Notes: generated by a model not told the origin, from the sequence alone. Shown: positions 13,201 to 22,529, counted from the first letter of the stretch. The stretch is DNA of 64,000 bases from Acanthochromis polyacanthus (GCF_021347895.1 NC_067128.1:62001-126000); one strand, 5' to 3'. A program made the numbers and translations.

Positions 13201-14725
13201 CCTGAATAAGAAACATACATCTAAGCATCTGCGCTCTGAAAAGTGTTTATATGCAACCAAAATCGAGCACAATGACTTAATTGTGTTTAAAACCTTGGAT
13301 GATACAGAAGATATTATCTCAAGATTTGAGCTTATTAAATTCGTGCACAGAGCCTGGATAGCTCAGTTGGTAGAGCATCAGACTTTTAATCTGAGGGTCC
13401 AGGGTTCAAGTCCCTGTTCAGGTGATGTAAGTCTTAAAATGATGATAAATGAAAGTTGCATAATGGAGTAAGCCTGATGATTTACACAACATATAGCCTA
13501 CACTGGATGTCGAACTGTATCTACACCATGAAACTAACTATGCATTTGTTCAAACCTCAAGTGTTGCTTCAACAAACAATTAAAAAAATTTTTAGTTCAG
13601 TAGTTTATCTTCATATTTACTAACTGAGCTATCCAGGCTCTGCAAAGGAAACCCAACATGTTCACATCTCAGGATAATACCTACAAAATACTTTAGACAA
13701 AAAGTCATTATACTTCAGTCTGCTACAGTGCAGTGAGTCCGTGTTCATGTTACTTGTGAGAAGGTTTTTCAGTCTGTAGAGTGTTTGCTGTGCTTAAAGT
13801 CATGGTCCAGGATTCAAGTCCCTGTTCAGGCGACTTATTCAAGTGCTTGTTAAACACAGAAATGTGAAAATGCCATCTGTGGCGCTGACTTTTACTCTTT
13901 AATGTCTATTTGGGCATTATACAAATACCTGGCAGGGTTCTGTCCTGCAGATATGATTTGATGTGATGTTCAGTGCAGGCTGTACATCATGTTGTTGATT
14001 GTCATGATCTCTGTTTCACAACTTTCATTTGTCAGTTTAGGACTTGTGTCACCTGAACAGGGACTTGAACCCTGGACCCTCAGATTAAAAGTCTGATGCT
14101 CTACCAACTGAGCTATCCCAGGCTCTGCACAGCTTCCCTACAAGCTCAATTCTCAAGCTAATATCTACTACGTACACTCCAGTATAGGATTAGAAGAAAT
14201 CAGTGTATGCTCACATTTTATCAGGGCCTGGATAGCTCAGATAGGTGGAGCATCAGACCTTTAATCTGAGGGTTTATAGATGCTTCTTACACAAAGAGAT
14301 AGCTGTTTCTTCTGAGTTTAGATAATATGTGGACAAAGATAGTTTATTTTTACTGGGACTAAAATGAAAAATCCCATTATTTGCATGGTTATGGGCCTGT
14401 CAGTGAAAGGAGATGTTTGTTTTTAAAGTCAGACTCTGTATTTTCTTCCCGCAGCATTCGTTTCCTCACCAAGCTGCTCTTCCTTCACCTAAATCTACCA
14501 GACAGCTGTTCAAGAAGCACTGCAACAAGGTGGGATTTACTTCACCAGCCGCTTTACATTAAAACTGAGCTCAGAACTTTCCTACTGCAGCTCTGAAAAT
14601 GTCAATACTGAAACTATGTCCAAAAATCTGAGTGTCTTGTGTTGTGAATGTTTCTTGTCTTCAGAAGGGATTCTGCAAACCGCTGCATCTCTACAACCTC
14701 CTGACTGAGGCCATACAGGGAGGAG
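155..14725 (+). CDS. Calpain-family cysteine protease, partial multi-exon gene
   Basis: Calpains are calcium-regulated cytosolic cysteine proteases. Eight exons can be joined in frame: 155-246, 1240-1314, 2331-2491, 4063-4220, 12578-12786, 12960-12995, 14502-14529 and 14665-14725, all with GT-AG borders and matching phases. The first carries MNPWG, whose Asn is the third catalytic residue of calpains. The next two finish the protease core ([14 protein letters not shown]). The C2-like domain follows ([33 protein letters not shown]), then the start of the penta-EF-hand domain (LFKKHCNK). The Cys and His catalytic exons lie left of the window, and the remaining EF-hand exons are lost at the gap at 15198. 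The intron between 4220 and 12578 is 8.4 kb and full of tRNA copies and repeats. A calpain-12-like member is possible, but I cannot settle the paralogue. Confidence 0.88.
775..835. repeat. GATAA/GATGA-rich low-complexity block
   Basis: Short run of degenerate GATAAGATGAGAT units in a calpain intron. The 150 bases before it resemble 1622-1800, so block and flank were copied together. Confidence 0.75.
1240..1314 (+). CDS. Calpain exon, end of protease core
   Basis: Acceptor tgatttcag and donor gtgagt. It encodes [12 protein letters not shown] and EDGEFW, the segment that follows the Asn block in calpains. A CAG run at about 1335-1358 lies just inside the following intron and is not coding in this model. 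Confidence 0.82.
1540..1630 (+). pseudogene. Duplicated fragment of the next calpain exon
   Basis: The acceptor tctctgtcag and the next 34 bases repeat the acceptor and start of the true exon at 2331 (SDFRQHFE is still readable). At about 1626 it changes into intron sequence similar to 631-800. It has no matching donor. It looks like the left junction of an intragenic tandem duplication, and could act as a decoy acceptor. Confidence 0.7.
1790..2280. repeat. GATAAGATGAGAT satellite, about 490 bp
   Basis: Long array of imperfect 5- and 10-base units (gataa, gatga, gatgagataa) filling a calpain intron. A LINE 3' end sits inside it at about 2177-2253. Reverse-strand reading frames here are repeat artefacts. 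Confidence 0.9.
2177..2253 (-). mobile_element. Truncated 3' end of an L2-like LINE
   Basis: Contains ttcaattcaattttattta, tatagcgccaattacag and tctcaagac. This is the same 3' end as the LINE at 60128-63503. Only the last 75 bases were inserted. Confidence 0.75.
2331..2491 (+). CDS. Calpain exon, protease to C2-like junction
   Basis: Acceptor tctctgtcag, donor gtgaga. Encodes [18 protein letters not shown] and the HGSW...TAGG segment, which links the protease core to the C2-like domain in classical calpains. It joins in phase to the exon at 4063. Confidence 0.85.
2689..2818. mobile_element. piggyBac-like MITE, 130 bp
   Basis: Flanked by TTAA at 2685-2688 and 2819-2822. Terminal inverted repeats are CCCATAAGAACCCA and CCCATAAGAATCCA (13 of 14). 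TTAA duplication with CCC ends is the piggyBac signature. It has no coding capacity. The next 150 bases also contain a small palindrome, gggtcatttttgaccc, at about 2947-2962. Confidence 0.7.
2823..4062. other. Calpain intron without recognised genes
   Basis: AT-rich intron. At about 3400-3540 there is sequence ending in ataactccaacactgg, resembling ends of short non-autonomous fish DNA elements, but I could not find a matching partner end. No coding exon is supported. Confidence 0.4.
4063..4220 (+). CDS. Calpain exon, C2-like domain
   Basis: Acceptor gtgtccag, donor gtacac. Encodes [14 protein letters not shown] and [14 protein letters not shown], typical of the first half of the calpain C2-like domain. 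The donor runs directly into a CA microsatellite, which could disturb splicing if its length varies. Confidence 0.87.
4221..4292. repeat. CA dinucleotide microsatellite
   Basis: About 35 nearly perfect CA units starting at the donor site of the calpain exon ending at 4220. Confidence 0.95.
4488..4690 (+). mobile_element. tRNA-derived SINE
   Basis: The head has an A-box-like stretch (gtagctcagctggttgagtg) and a B-box-like gggttcaa, duplicated as gggttcagg. The body then has a pyrimidine-rich tail of the type cctactttctgtctgac. This layout matches tRNA-headed fish SINEs. It is diverged. Confidence 0.6.
5182..5254 (-). tRNA. tRNA-Lys (TTT), intact
   Basis: Seventy-three bases fold as a full cloverleaf: acceptor GCCTGGA paired with TTCAGGC, D arm with TAGCTCAGTCGGTAGAGC, anticodon loop CTTTTAA (anticodon TTT), T arm CAGGG-TTCAAGT-CCCTG. 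Identical to the copy at 6571 apart from strand. There is no TTTT run close downstream, so pol III termination would be weak. Confidence 0.85.
5355..5374 (+). pseudogene. tRNA-Lys fragment, 5' 20 bases
   Basis: Matches the first 20 bases of the tRNA-Lys gene and then diverges abruptly. Confidence 0.65.
5639..5694 (+). pseudogene. tRNA-Lys pseudogene with T-arm deletion
   Basis: Matches tRNA-Lys through the anticodon loop, then lacks about 16 bases comprising the 3' anticodon stem, variable loop and 5' T stem, and resumes at aagtccctgttcag. Confidence 0.75.
6226..6298 (+). pseudogene. Degenerate tRNA-Lys copy
   Basis: Full length (73 bases) with TTT anticodon, but the acceptor stem has two mismatches and the D arm and anticodon stem are altered (gcgcattggac). 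Probably non-functional. Confidence 0.65.
6571..6643 (+). tRNA. tRNA-Lys (TTT), intact
   Basis: Perfect cloverleaf with acceptor GCCTGGA/TTCAGGC, TTT anticodon and B box GGTTCAAGTCC. It is the only copy in this cluster with a TTTT run (6651-6654) a few bases downstream, so it is the best candidate for an expressed gene. Confidence 0.9.
6720..7320. repeat. Diverged direct duplication flanking tRNA copies
   Basis: About 190 bases at 6720-6910 recur at 7070-7320, including ttcaccaccatt, gagtcattccttgtt, ccattcacacccca and ctaatgatccattagcaatg. The final unit ends with an extra 20-base repeat of gatccattagcaatgtaagt. A weaker relative occurs at 11790-11930. The tRNA array therefore appears to have grown by duplication of tRNA plus flank. 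Confidence 0.65.
7330..7590. repeat. Common fish interspersed repeat
   Basis: Contains catccatccatctattctc, cctcactagggtcgcggga, a poly-G tract, ctggagtctatcccagct, gacaggtcaccagtctgtc and ttggactgtgggaggaagcc. I recognise this combination as a very abundant teleost repeat. The exact family cannot be assigned here. Confidence 0.6.
7774..8925 (+). pseudogene. RTE endonuclease domain
   Basis: Open frame of about 380 codons with an apurinic/apyrimidinic-type endonuclease, which nicks target DNA to prime reverse transcription. Catalytic-type blocks are visible: QETRW (Glu), GADFNGHVG (Asp, Asn) and STQVDYIL. The usual SDH motif near the end is changed (VAKQHRMV). The frame stops before the reverse transcriptase, consistent with decay. 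Confidence 0.82.
8947..10563 (+). pseudogene. RTE reverse transcriptase, frameshifted
   Basis: The RT fingers and palm are spread over three frames: first to 9840, where a shift interrupts the block that should read FVDLEK-YDRVP; then 9872-10099 with HQGSALSP; then the FADD catalytic block at about 10088; then 10180-10563 with the RT thumb ([15 protein letters not shown]). At least three indels are needed to explain this. Confidence 0.82.
10960..11500. other. Intron stretch, no gene seen
   Basis: No exon or tRNA is supported. Small pieces (ttcacaactattcacatcca) resemble tRNA-flank sequence elsewhere in this intron. Confidence 0.5.
11518..11590 (+). tRNA. tRNA-Lys (TTT), probably intact
   Basis: Full cloverleaf. 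Acceptor GCCTGAA pairs with TTCAGGT, with a G-U at the first pair and a restored A-U at position 6. Anticodon TTT, T arm intact. No close TTTT terminator. Confidence 0.75.
11600..12160. other. Intron stretch with tRNA-flank repeats
   Basis: No exon seen. 11790-11930 resembles the duplicated flank at 6720-7320. Confidence 0.45.
12169..12241 (-). tRNA. tRNA-Lys (TTT), one acceptor mismatch
   Basis: Identical to the intact copies except for a C-C mismatch at acceptor pair 2-71. Anticodon TTT, internal A and B boxes intact. May be a weak gene or an early pseudogene. Confidence 0.65.
12345..12417 (+). tRNA. tRNA-Lys (TTT)-like, diverging
   Basis: Full length with TTT anticodon, but it has an anticodon-stem mismatch (31-39), a changed D loop (agttgatagag) and an altered T loop (ttcaatt). 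Likely a pseudogene in progress. Confidence 0.5.
12578..12786 (+). CDS. Calpain exon, C2-like domain second half
   Basis: Acceptor tctctccag, donor gtgagt. Encodes [19 protein letters not shown] and [17 protein letters not shown], the classical end of the calpain C2-like domain. It begins in phase 0, matching the exon that ends at 4220 across the tRNA-rich intron. Confidence 0.88.
12960..12995 (+). CDS. Calpain micro-exon, 36 nt linker
   Basis: Acceptor tctttccag, donor gtaaca. Reads [12 protein letters not shown] in the phase required by its neighbours. A second AG lies 4 bases downstream, but using it shifts the frame into a stop in the next exon. Inferred from frame continuity only. Confidence 0.6.
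13076..13115 (-). pseudogene. tRNA-Lys fragment, 5' half
   Basis: Matches the tRNA from the acceptor 5' strand through the anticodon loop; the T arm and acceptor 3' strand are missing. A further 19-base scrap (tctgatgctctaccaactg) lies at 13180-13198. Confidence 0.65.
13352..13424 (+). tRNA. tRNA-Lys (TTT), probably intact
   Basis: Full cloverleaf, GCCTGGA/TTCAGGT with a G-U first pair, TTT anticodon and intact T arm. It lies in the intron between the calpain exons at 12960 and 14502. No TTTT terminator nearby. Confidence 0.78.
13621..13638 (-). pseudogene. tRNA-Lys 5' scrap
   Basis: Eighteen bases matching the acceptor and D-arm 5' part (taactgagctatccaggc). Confidence 0.5.
13756..13832 (+). 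pseudogene. Degenerate tRNA-Lys copy
   Basis: The 3' half (tccaggattcaagtccctg) is recognisable; the 5' half is strongly altered. Confidence 0.5.
14050..14123 (-). tRNA. tRNA-Lys (TTT) with one-base insertion
   Basis: Seventy-four bases. An extra G in the acceptor/position 8 region (CCTGGGATAGC) distinguishes it from the intact copies; the rest is intact including the TTT anticodon. Function doubtful. Confidence 0.55.
14226..14274 (+). pseudogene. tRNA-Lys pseudogene, 3' truncated
   Basis: Matches through ctgagggt, with an insertion in the D loop (agataggtggag), then stops. Confidence 0.65.
14502..14529 (+). CDS. Calpain micro-exon, 28 nt, EF-hand domain start
   Basis: A pyrimidine-rich acceptor ending ctaccag and donor gtggga. 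In the required phase it encodes QLFKKHCNK, a penta-EF-hand-like start. The upstream AG at 14453-14454 gives a frame with an early stop, so the short form is preferred. Confidence 0.6.
14665..14725 (+). CDS. Calpain exon, first penta-EF-hand segment
   Basis: Acceptor cttgtcttcag, donor gtcagt. Encodes [20 protein letters not shown], resembling the first helix of a calpain penta-EF-hand domain. It is the last exon I can support before the assembly gap. Confidence 0.65.
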
Positions 14726-15197
14726 GTCAGTTTATTCTCTGTCTGCTTTCGGGCGTGGATTACCAAACTTGTTCTGTCTTGTTTCTTATTTCAACATAAG
14801 ATCGTTTCTGAAATTTAATCCTCTCAGTGCCTGGAGGAACGAGTCGCCTTTGTTGTTTCTATACAGTTTGTACAGAAAGCAGCAGTGACGCTTTCTCATT
14901 GAAACAGCACAAAGTATTGTTTGTTTTGACCTTTTTACTGAAGAACATGTTTGGACTACAGCTGTAAAGTAGGTTTTGGAGACGGTGACAGATAGTTTAG
15001 TGTTTTACAGGGCTGATGAGGAGGTACAGTTACCTTCCTTAGGAACCAAACAAAAAAAGGATGTTGGTAGATTTGCATTTTGGTGAAAACAGCCCATTTC
15101 CAGGCTCATTAACACAACAACATTGGTGTTGATGACACTGATAGGTGGGCAGAGTAGTTCTCAACACCTCAAACATTCACCACATGAGTTTGCAGCT

Positions 15198-15297
15198 NNN
15201 NNNNNNNNNNNNNNNNNNNNNNNNNNNNNNNNNNNNNNNNNNNNNNNNNNNNNNNNNNNNNNNNNNNNNNNNNNNNNNNNNNNNNNNNNNNNNNNNN
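15198..15297. other. Assembly gap of 100 Ns
   Basis: Exactly 100 unknown bases, the usual placeholder for a gap of unknown size. It follows the last calpain exon by 470 bases. The first bases after it (tggactgagttaaacg before gtaagt) could be the tail of an exon that falls in the gap, encoding WTELN. Confidence 0.95.
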
Positions 15298-16185
15298 TGG
15301 ACTGAGTTAAACGGTAAGTTTTATGACAATACGAGTGATGACACAAACTATGAATGAATGAAGGTCTATGTATGTTTCAACCCGCTTTATAGGGAGGCTT
15401 GTGTTTTTGTTGAAGCTAAATGAGTATGTTTAGTACGATGTTGAAGTAACTGTTAACTAATGTGACTGTTGGACACACATGAGCCGGTTTACGTTTATAA
15501 CAGTTCATTTACATCCTCGAGTTACGATGAAAGAACGTCATGTCCGTTCATCCTGTTAACACTGAACATCGCGTTGGCTTTATCCTCAGTGTTATGATGA
15601 TATAATTACAAATCCATCCGTCCGTTTTCTACCGCTTGATAATCTCCAGCGCCTTGAATACGTTCAAGACAAAATGACTGTTCAATAAAACGGTTGTATT
15701 TTTTAAGCATGTTGTGTATTAAGACATATTACCAGTATGTGTGCTATATATTACTGGAAAATGTGCAGATAACTGTAGGGACGTGACTGTATGAAAGTCG
15801 ACTGAAACTGGTCAAACCGGGTTCTGTGACAGCCTCTTCTGAACCTCTTCACACATCAGTGTCACATGATGGCCCCTATTGTTCAGAGAGTTTCAGCCAC
15901 AGAGGTCCACTGACTGGTGACAGAACTGACAGCAGAAACATGCAGACAGGCAGCAACTTAGAGCAGCAGTGGATAGAGTCTTCCTCTACACGTCAACATC
16001 TGTTATAGAAAGCATCTTTGTCTGCAGCACACATACAGGGCTGGAAGTCATTTCTTACAAATACTCAAATGACTGTAATTATGTAGGTTTTTGGGATGCT
16101 TGTGCTTTTATGAGTAGATTTCCAAGTCTGTACTCTTACTTGTACTTAAGTATTCATTATGCCATGTGGGGAAAAAAGACTTGTC
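15298..16185. other. No gene seen after the gap
   Basis: Apart from the possible exon tail at 15298-15313 I find no splice-bounded coding sequence and no further calpain exons. Short open frames at 15826-16190 lack any recognisable motif. Confidence 0.5.
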
Positions 16186-16509
16186 ATTGAAACTTTGAGG
16201 AAGATCACCAAGTTAGTCACTTAAAGAAACATTCCCTTATCTTGATTTGTTTTCAATTTAGTTCTTCATTTCTGACATGTAAGTAGTACTAAGAAAAAAG
16301 ACAATAATGGAAAAATACAATAACGAATTCTTTTTTGTGCATGAACTACAGAGAGATTCTCTGGTATATTCATTATTGTATTTTTCCATTATTTGTCTTT
16401 TCTTAGTACTACTTACATGTTAGAAATGAAGAACAAAATCAAAAACAAATCAAAGATAAGGAAAGTTTCTTTAAGTGACTAACTTGGTAATCTTTCTCAA
16501 AGTTTCAAT
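16186..16509. mobile_element. Long hairpin MITE
   Basis: Arms 16186-16329 and 16367-16509 are inverted copies, with attgaaactttgagg at one end and ctcaaagtttcaat at the other, separated by a loop of about 38 bases. No coding capacity. It is a foldback-type non-autonomous element or a recent inverted duplication. Confidence 0.8.
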
Positions 16510-16584
16510 TCCAATATTCTACTGATTACTGTACATTATACACACATATTAACAAGACCTGCAGACGGAACTGAATGAAATGTG

Positions 16585-16669
16585 TTCTTTATTCACACAG
16601 AACAACAGTTCAACTGTTTCACAAACATGCCAAATCAAATTGACAAAGAGCAAAAGTTACATATACATA
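16585..16669 (-). pseudogene. Possible 3'UTR of the cysteine-module gene
   Basis: On the minus strand this contains gtgtgaataaagaacaca, a consensus poly(A) signal. It lies directly beyond the Tc1 element that interrupts the minus-strand gene at 18300-19342, so it may be that gene's 3' end. Confidence 0.4.
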
Positions 16670-18299
<1,630 letters not shown>

Positions 18300-19342
18300 T
18301 ACGTAGGCACATGATCAGCCACCAGCCCACCCTCTCACTCATTTTCCTTTTTCAGCCTCCCACCTCTGCTTTTCCACTTCAAAGAAAGGAGACTTCTGGA
18401 ACTCTGTCCAGGTCATCTCCTTGTCCATATCCTTATCTCTGTACAAAGAAAAGACTTTTGCTGGGCAGTAGATGTACTTCCCTGCTCCTCCAGGGAAGCC
18501 AGTGTGTATGTGTGGACTGTCCGGGTCCTGCTTTAGCTCCAGTTTGCTTGTCCCTGTCGGCTAGGAGTCAGTCCTTTTTCTTTGTTGCTGTTCTCTCTCC
18601 TCCACCCTTTGTTTGTTGCCTCCAGTTCACACTGAAAGAATTCTGTTTGTGCAAAGTCTTTGAAGTCCATTTTTGCATCCGTCAGACCTTCAGCACCACA
18701 TGTTTTAAAAACCTTAGTGGAACAGTAGAAGTACCTGACCGGGCCCTGTTGGTAGAAGAAATGGACGGAAGAACCGTCACATTCATATCTGGACTTAGGC
18801 TGGCCACAGGACACTTCTTCGTCTGGGTTCTCTTCCCCGGCTGTTGCTGTGGTGGTTGCTGCTGCTGCTTGGTCATGATACTTTGAACCATTTCCTCTGT
18901 TGAGTCCTGCATTAGAGGTGTCTGAACAGGACGGGGGTTAAAACAGCAGCCGGCATGGCAACAACTGGCACGCTGCTCGTCTCACTGCCCTCTGTCAGAG
19001 AGTGCCAAAGCTGCTGCCCTTTTTCCACCTTCTCTGGCCTGGTGTTCAAAGAGGAGCTGGTGTTCAGCAGCTTGCTCAGGTCTTTCATATACTGTGTTAT
19101 GTGCAGCTTAGTGGTGGGATGGAACATGCTGTTCGGGTCCTTACAGCTGCTGTGAACCAGAGCCGCACACTCCTGGTCCACCAGCTTCAGCATGTCCTTT
19201 TGCCCGCCGTGTTTATTGAGGAGGTCGTCTATGGTTTTTTTCATGGGAGCTGGCCAGCGCTTGTGGTCGAGCACAAACACCCCCCACCAGTCCAGTGCGG
19301 GTTGTAGTTGGTGAGGACAGCAGGGGCAGAGGTGACGGAAAT
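18300..19342 (-). pseudogene. Decayed gene with two tandem cysteine modules
   Basis: Minus-strand coding sequence in at least three shifted frames. It begins after an acceptor (cttatcttctag). The N part has HLCPCCPHQLQ followed by FVLDHKRWPAPMKK. A Gln/Pro-rich linker (TKQQQQPPQQQPGKR) follows. Two repeated modules come next: CGQPKSRYE...YFYCSTKVFKT and HIHTGFPGG...YIYCPAKVFSLY, each ending in F..F..(T/S).FF. The modules look like zinc-binding repeats. I do not recognise a named gene. A Tc1 element removed its 3' part. Confidence 0.55.
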
Positions 19343-19376
19343 GTGGATCCTAGAAGATAAGAAAAGAACAATATAT

Positions 19377-20037
19377 ACAGTGCCTTGTGAAAGTATTGGG
19401 CCCCTTGAACTTTTCAACCTTTCGCCACATTTCAGGCTTCAAACATAAAGATATAAAATTTTAATTTTTTTGTCAAGAATCAACAACAATTGGGACACAA
19501 TCGTGAAGTGGAATGAAATTTATTGGATATTTTAAACTTTTTTAACAAATAAAAACCTGAAAAGTGGGGCGTGCAATATTATTGGGCCCCTTTACTTTCA
19601 GTGCAGCAAACTCACTCCAGAAGTTCAGTGAGGATCTCTGAATGATCCAATGTTGTCCTAAATGACTGATGATGATAAATAGAATCCACCTGTGTGTAAT
19701 CAAGTCTCCGTATAAATGCACCTGCTCTGTGATAGTCTCAGGGTTCTGTTTAAAGTGCAGAGAGCATCATGAAGACCAAGGAACACACCAGGCAGGTCTC
19801 AGATACTGTTGTGGAGAAGTTTAAAGCCGGATTTGGATACAAAAAGATTTCCCAAGCTTTAAACATCTCAAGGAGCACTGTGCAAGCAATCATATTGAAA
19901 TGGAAGGAGTATCAGACCACTGCAGATCGACCAAGACCCGGCCGTCCCTCTAAACTTTCACCTGGAACAAGGAGAAGACCGATCAGAGATGCAGCCAAGA
20001 GGCCCATGATCACTCTGGATGAACTGCAGAGATCTAA
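19377..20037 (+). mobile_element. Second Tc1 family, 5' half only
   Basis: Begins with cagtgccttgtgaaagtatt and has inverted-repeat-type sequence (attgggcccctt, twice). Then a transposase start at 19769 encodes the first helix-turn-helix (YKKISQALNISRSTVQAII) and a GRPSKLSPG hook. It is cut at about 20037 by element A and its other half is not in the window. Confidence 0.82.
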
Positions 20038-21805
20038 GGGACCGCGGTCCCCAGGCGGAGTTAGAACCTTTTTTTAAATTTTATTTTTGAAACAACTATT
20101 TACATTTTTTGGGTGGTCTAAATGAACAAAACACAAATGAACAGAAGCACAGAGACAACAAATACATTAAAAAAAGGCTGCTGAGGAAAATAACATTAAA
20201 CAGAGCATTTAAAAGCAAAATTCCACAAAATCATGAACATTCAACAGAACCTCAAAACAAATATGAATCTCAGCAGGATGGTGGTCATCTCTGATCCCAA
20301 CACTCTGCCTCTCGGTGTGCGTGTCTTTAAAACACCGAGCTCTCTGGTTGTCCTCCACTGATGAGATGGCTTCGATGTTCAGCTTCGTCTTCATGGTGAC
20401 GGTGCTGCATACAGTATAACCACAGGTCTGAGCTGTTGCACATGAAGCTCAGCAGGATTTCTCGGGCCGCCCTCCACTCTGCTGAGATGGTTTAGATGCT
20501 CAGCAGAGTCTTCATCGTGAGGATGGGGACATCCAAGGACAACGTCGGCGACGCGTTCGGTCTTCTGGGAAACCCGATCGTCTGAAAAGTAAAAAGACAA
20601 AAACAAAGTTAAGAAAAAGCAAGAGACTGTGCAGGACTTTCACTAAATGATCAGGCAGTACATGACCTGTGATCAGTTTTTCCAAAGTAGAGGAACTTTC
20701 ACCATGTGTGCTGAAACCTCCACACCTCAGTAGTGTTGGCCCGCTGCCGATCAAAGTCATTAAACTGATTGATTGAAATGTTTATTTTGAATAAAACAAA
20801 TAAAAAACAATTCAGAAATTAAACTGATTACAAAACATATTATTCGAAAAGGAGTAAGTTGAAGTGAAACTTGTAGAAACTTACCCCCTTTACAATCTTA
20901 TATTCAAACTGCCTTTGACAAGATGATTGGACACGCCGAATTAATGCCGAATTGTTTAAAAAACATGTATTTTGCTAACAAAAGTGGAGATGGACGTCCA
21001 TGTGGCGTAAAAAGCGATAATCCTAAAAACGCTATTTTTTGAACGGGGTTTGGCACAGTTTCCGCTACCGTTCGCCGCGGTGGAGAAAACTCATTAAACT
21101 GGCTTTCAGCAGATCGTGGGACACGCCAAAATACTGCACAAATGTCTAAAAAGCATACATTGAGCTAGCGAATGTGTGCATTCGCTCTAAAAAGTGCTAA
21201 CAATTCAAAAACACACACCTTTCGAACAAGTCGCCGCTAGCCTTCGCCGCGGCGGAGAAAACTCATTAAACTGGCTTTCAGCAGATCGTGGGACACGCCA
21301 AAATACTGCGCAACTGTCTAAAAAGCATACATTGAGCTAGCAAATGTGTTCATTCGCTCTAAAAAGTGCTAATAATTCAAAAACACTCACCTCTCGGACC
21401 AGCTGCGTTGTTCAAACGGCTCTGGCTGCTTGGTTCAAACGGCTGCGTCGTTCAAACTTCTTCTCCTTTCACGGCGGTTGGCATCCGGTGTATTACCGCC
21501 GCCTACCGGTCCGGAGTGTGGACCACACAGTACACTTACGGACGTTTCTGGGATTAAACAGCCGAGTGTAGAGGTGCTTTTCTTGTGCTGAAGCTGTCTC
21601 CATGACTAGTGTACACCCGTTTCTATTAAAAGCACTTCTTTGGTGTCCAGCTGCTTGGACTAAACCGCTGTTTCCTGTCCCTGTAGATTGGGTCTCCTTA
21701 AATATACATCGCTTACAGTCATTTTCCATCCGCTGGGATGGCCGAGCAGTCTAAGGTGCTGTGTTGGTGTTGCAGTGAATGCTGGTTCAAATCTCACCTT
21801 TGACA
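20038..21805. mobile_element. Element A: short copy of an unclassified element
   Basis: The left end is a 14-base perfect palindrome, GGGACCGCGGTCCC, followed by ccaggcggagttagaacc. Bases 20038-20120 match the left end of element B (22565-22648), and 20121-20214 match B at 28382-28474, so about 5.7 kb including B's gene is missing. The right end carries a tRNA-Leu-like sequence preceded by about 150 bases resembling B at 30290-30420. Interpretation: internal-deletion, non-autonomous derivative of B. The superfamily is unknown. Confidence 0.6.
21074..21417. repeat. 172-bp tandem duplication
   Basis: Two direct copies share gagaaaactcattaaactgg (at 21083 and 21255), ggctttcagcagatcgtggg and aaagcatacattgagctagc. 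Inside element A. Confidence 0.85.
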
Positions 21806-21806
21806 G
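21734..21806 (+). pseudogene. tRNA-Leu-like sequence at right side of element A
   Basis: gatggccgagcagtctaagg is the A-box/D-arm of a class II tRNA-Leu, and ctggttcaaatctcacc is the B-box. The anticodon arm and acceptor stem are too changed to assign an anticodon or a stable fold. Confidence 0.6.
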
Positions 21807-21809
21807 AAT

Positions 21810-22277
21810 TTTTTTTTTTTAAATTTTAGAATAATAATAACAGTCTAATAGTCATGTGCAAAGTCAAGTACTTTTACTTGTCATCCGCTATGTTCCCCAA
21901 AGCATGTGTTATGGACTTAAAATGTGTGTGTGTGCGCGCCATATGACAGAGCAGCTGTAATTTAAGTTCATAACTCTGGAATGCTGACAGGTAAAGACCT
22001 GAAATTTTTTCTGTGTGTCTCTTGGAGCTCTATCTTCCTGCCTGCATCGGGTCCGACGGCACTTTCCATGTACAAGTTGCTGAAGTGAATAAAAAAAAAA
22101 AAAACTTTAATTTGCTCAAAAATGGTGTTTGGAGTCTGATTTCTGGTCTTTATGTCTGCATAACTTTGGACAGGAAGGTCACAGGAGGATGGTTCACATG
22201 TCTACGGACGCGTCTGGACGAGAGGAATACGTGGATATGTGAACGGTGCTTGTGTGACCTCTGCGGGCTGAGATGCG
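21810..22277. other. Unassigned stretch
   Basis: Begins with a T-rich run and contains no recognised gene. Not similar to what follows the tRNA-Leu-like sequence in element B. Confidence 0.4.
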
Positions 22278-22517
22278 GGCCAAAGAAACTGTCAGGCTCT
22301 TCAGCACACATCACATCATGATGCAGGCCAAAGAGACACGTCAGGCTCTTCAGCACACATCACATCATGATGCAGGCCAAAGAAACTGTCAGGCTCTTCA
22401 GCACACATCACATCATGATGCAGGCCAAAGAAACTGTCAGGCTCTTCAGCACACATCACATCATGATGCAGGCCAAAGAGACACGTCAGGCTCTTCGGCA
22501 CACATCACTTCATGCCC
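22278..22517. repeat. 48/49-bp minisatellite, five copies
   Basis: Units begin ggccaaaga and contain caggctcttcagcacacatc. Two unit types alternate in the order A, B, A, A, B: type A has gaaactgtc (48 bp), type B has gagacacgtc (49 bp). Open frames across it are repeat artefacts. Confidence 0.9.
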
Positions 22518-22529
22518 CATTGACAGGTT

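Noticed and set aside
5182..14274. Regularly repeated ~73-base sequences as a CRISPR-like array
   Set aside because: They are tRNA genes with full cloverleaf features, irregular spacing and both orientations, in a vertebrate genome.
14455..14596. A longer calpain exon starting at 14455
   Set aside because: In the incoming phase it gives a non-calpain sequence or an early stop; the shorter exon from 14502 restores the EF-hand-like reading.
15826..16190. Two short plus-strand frames
   Set aside because: No splice-site support or similarity that I can recognise.
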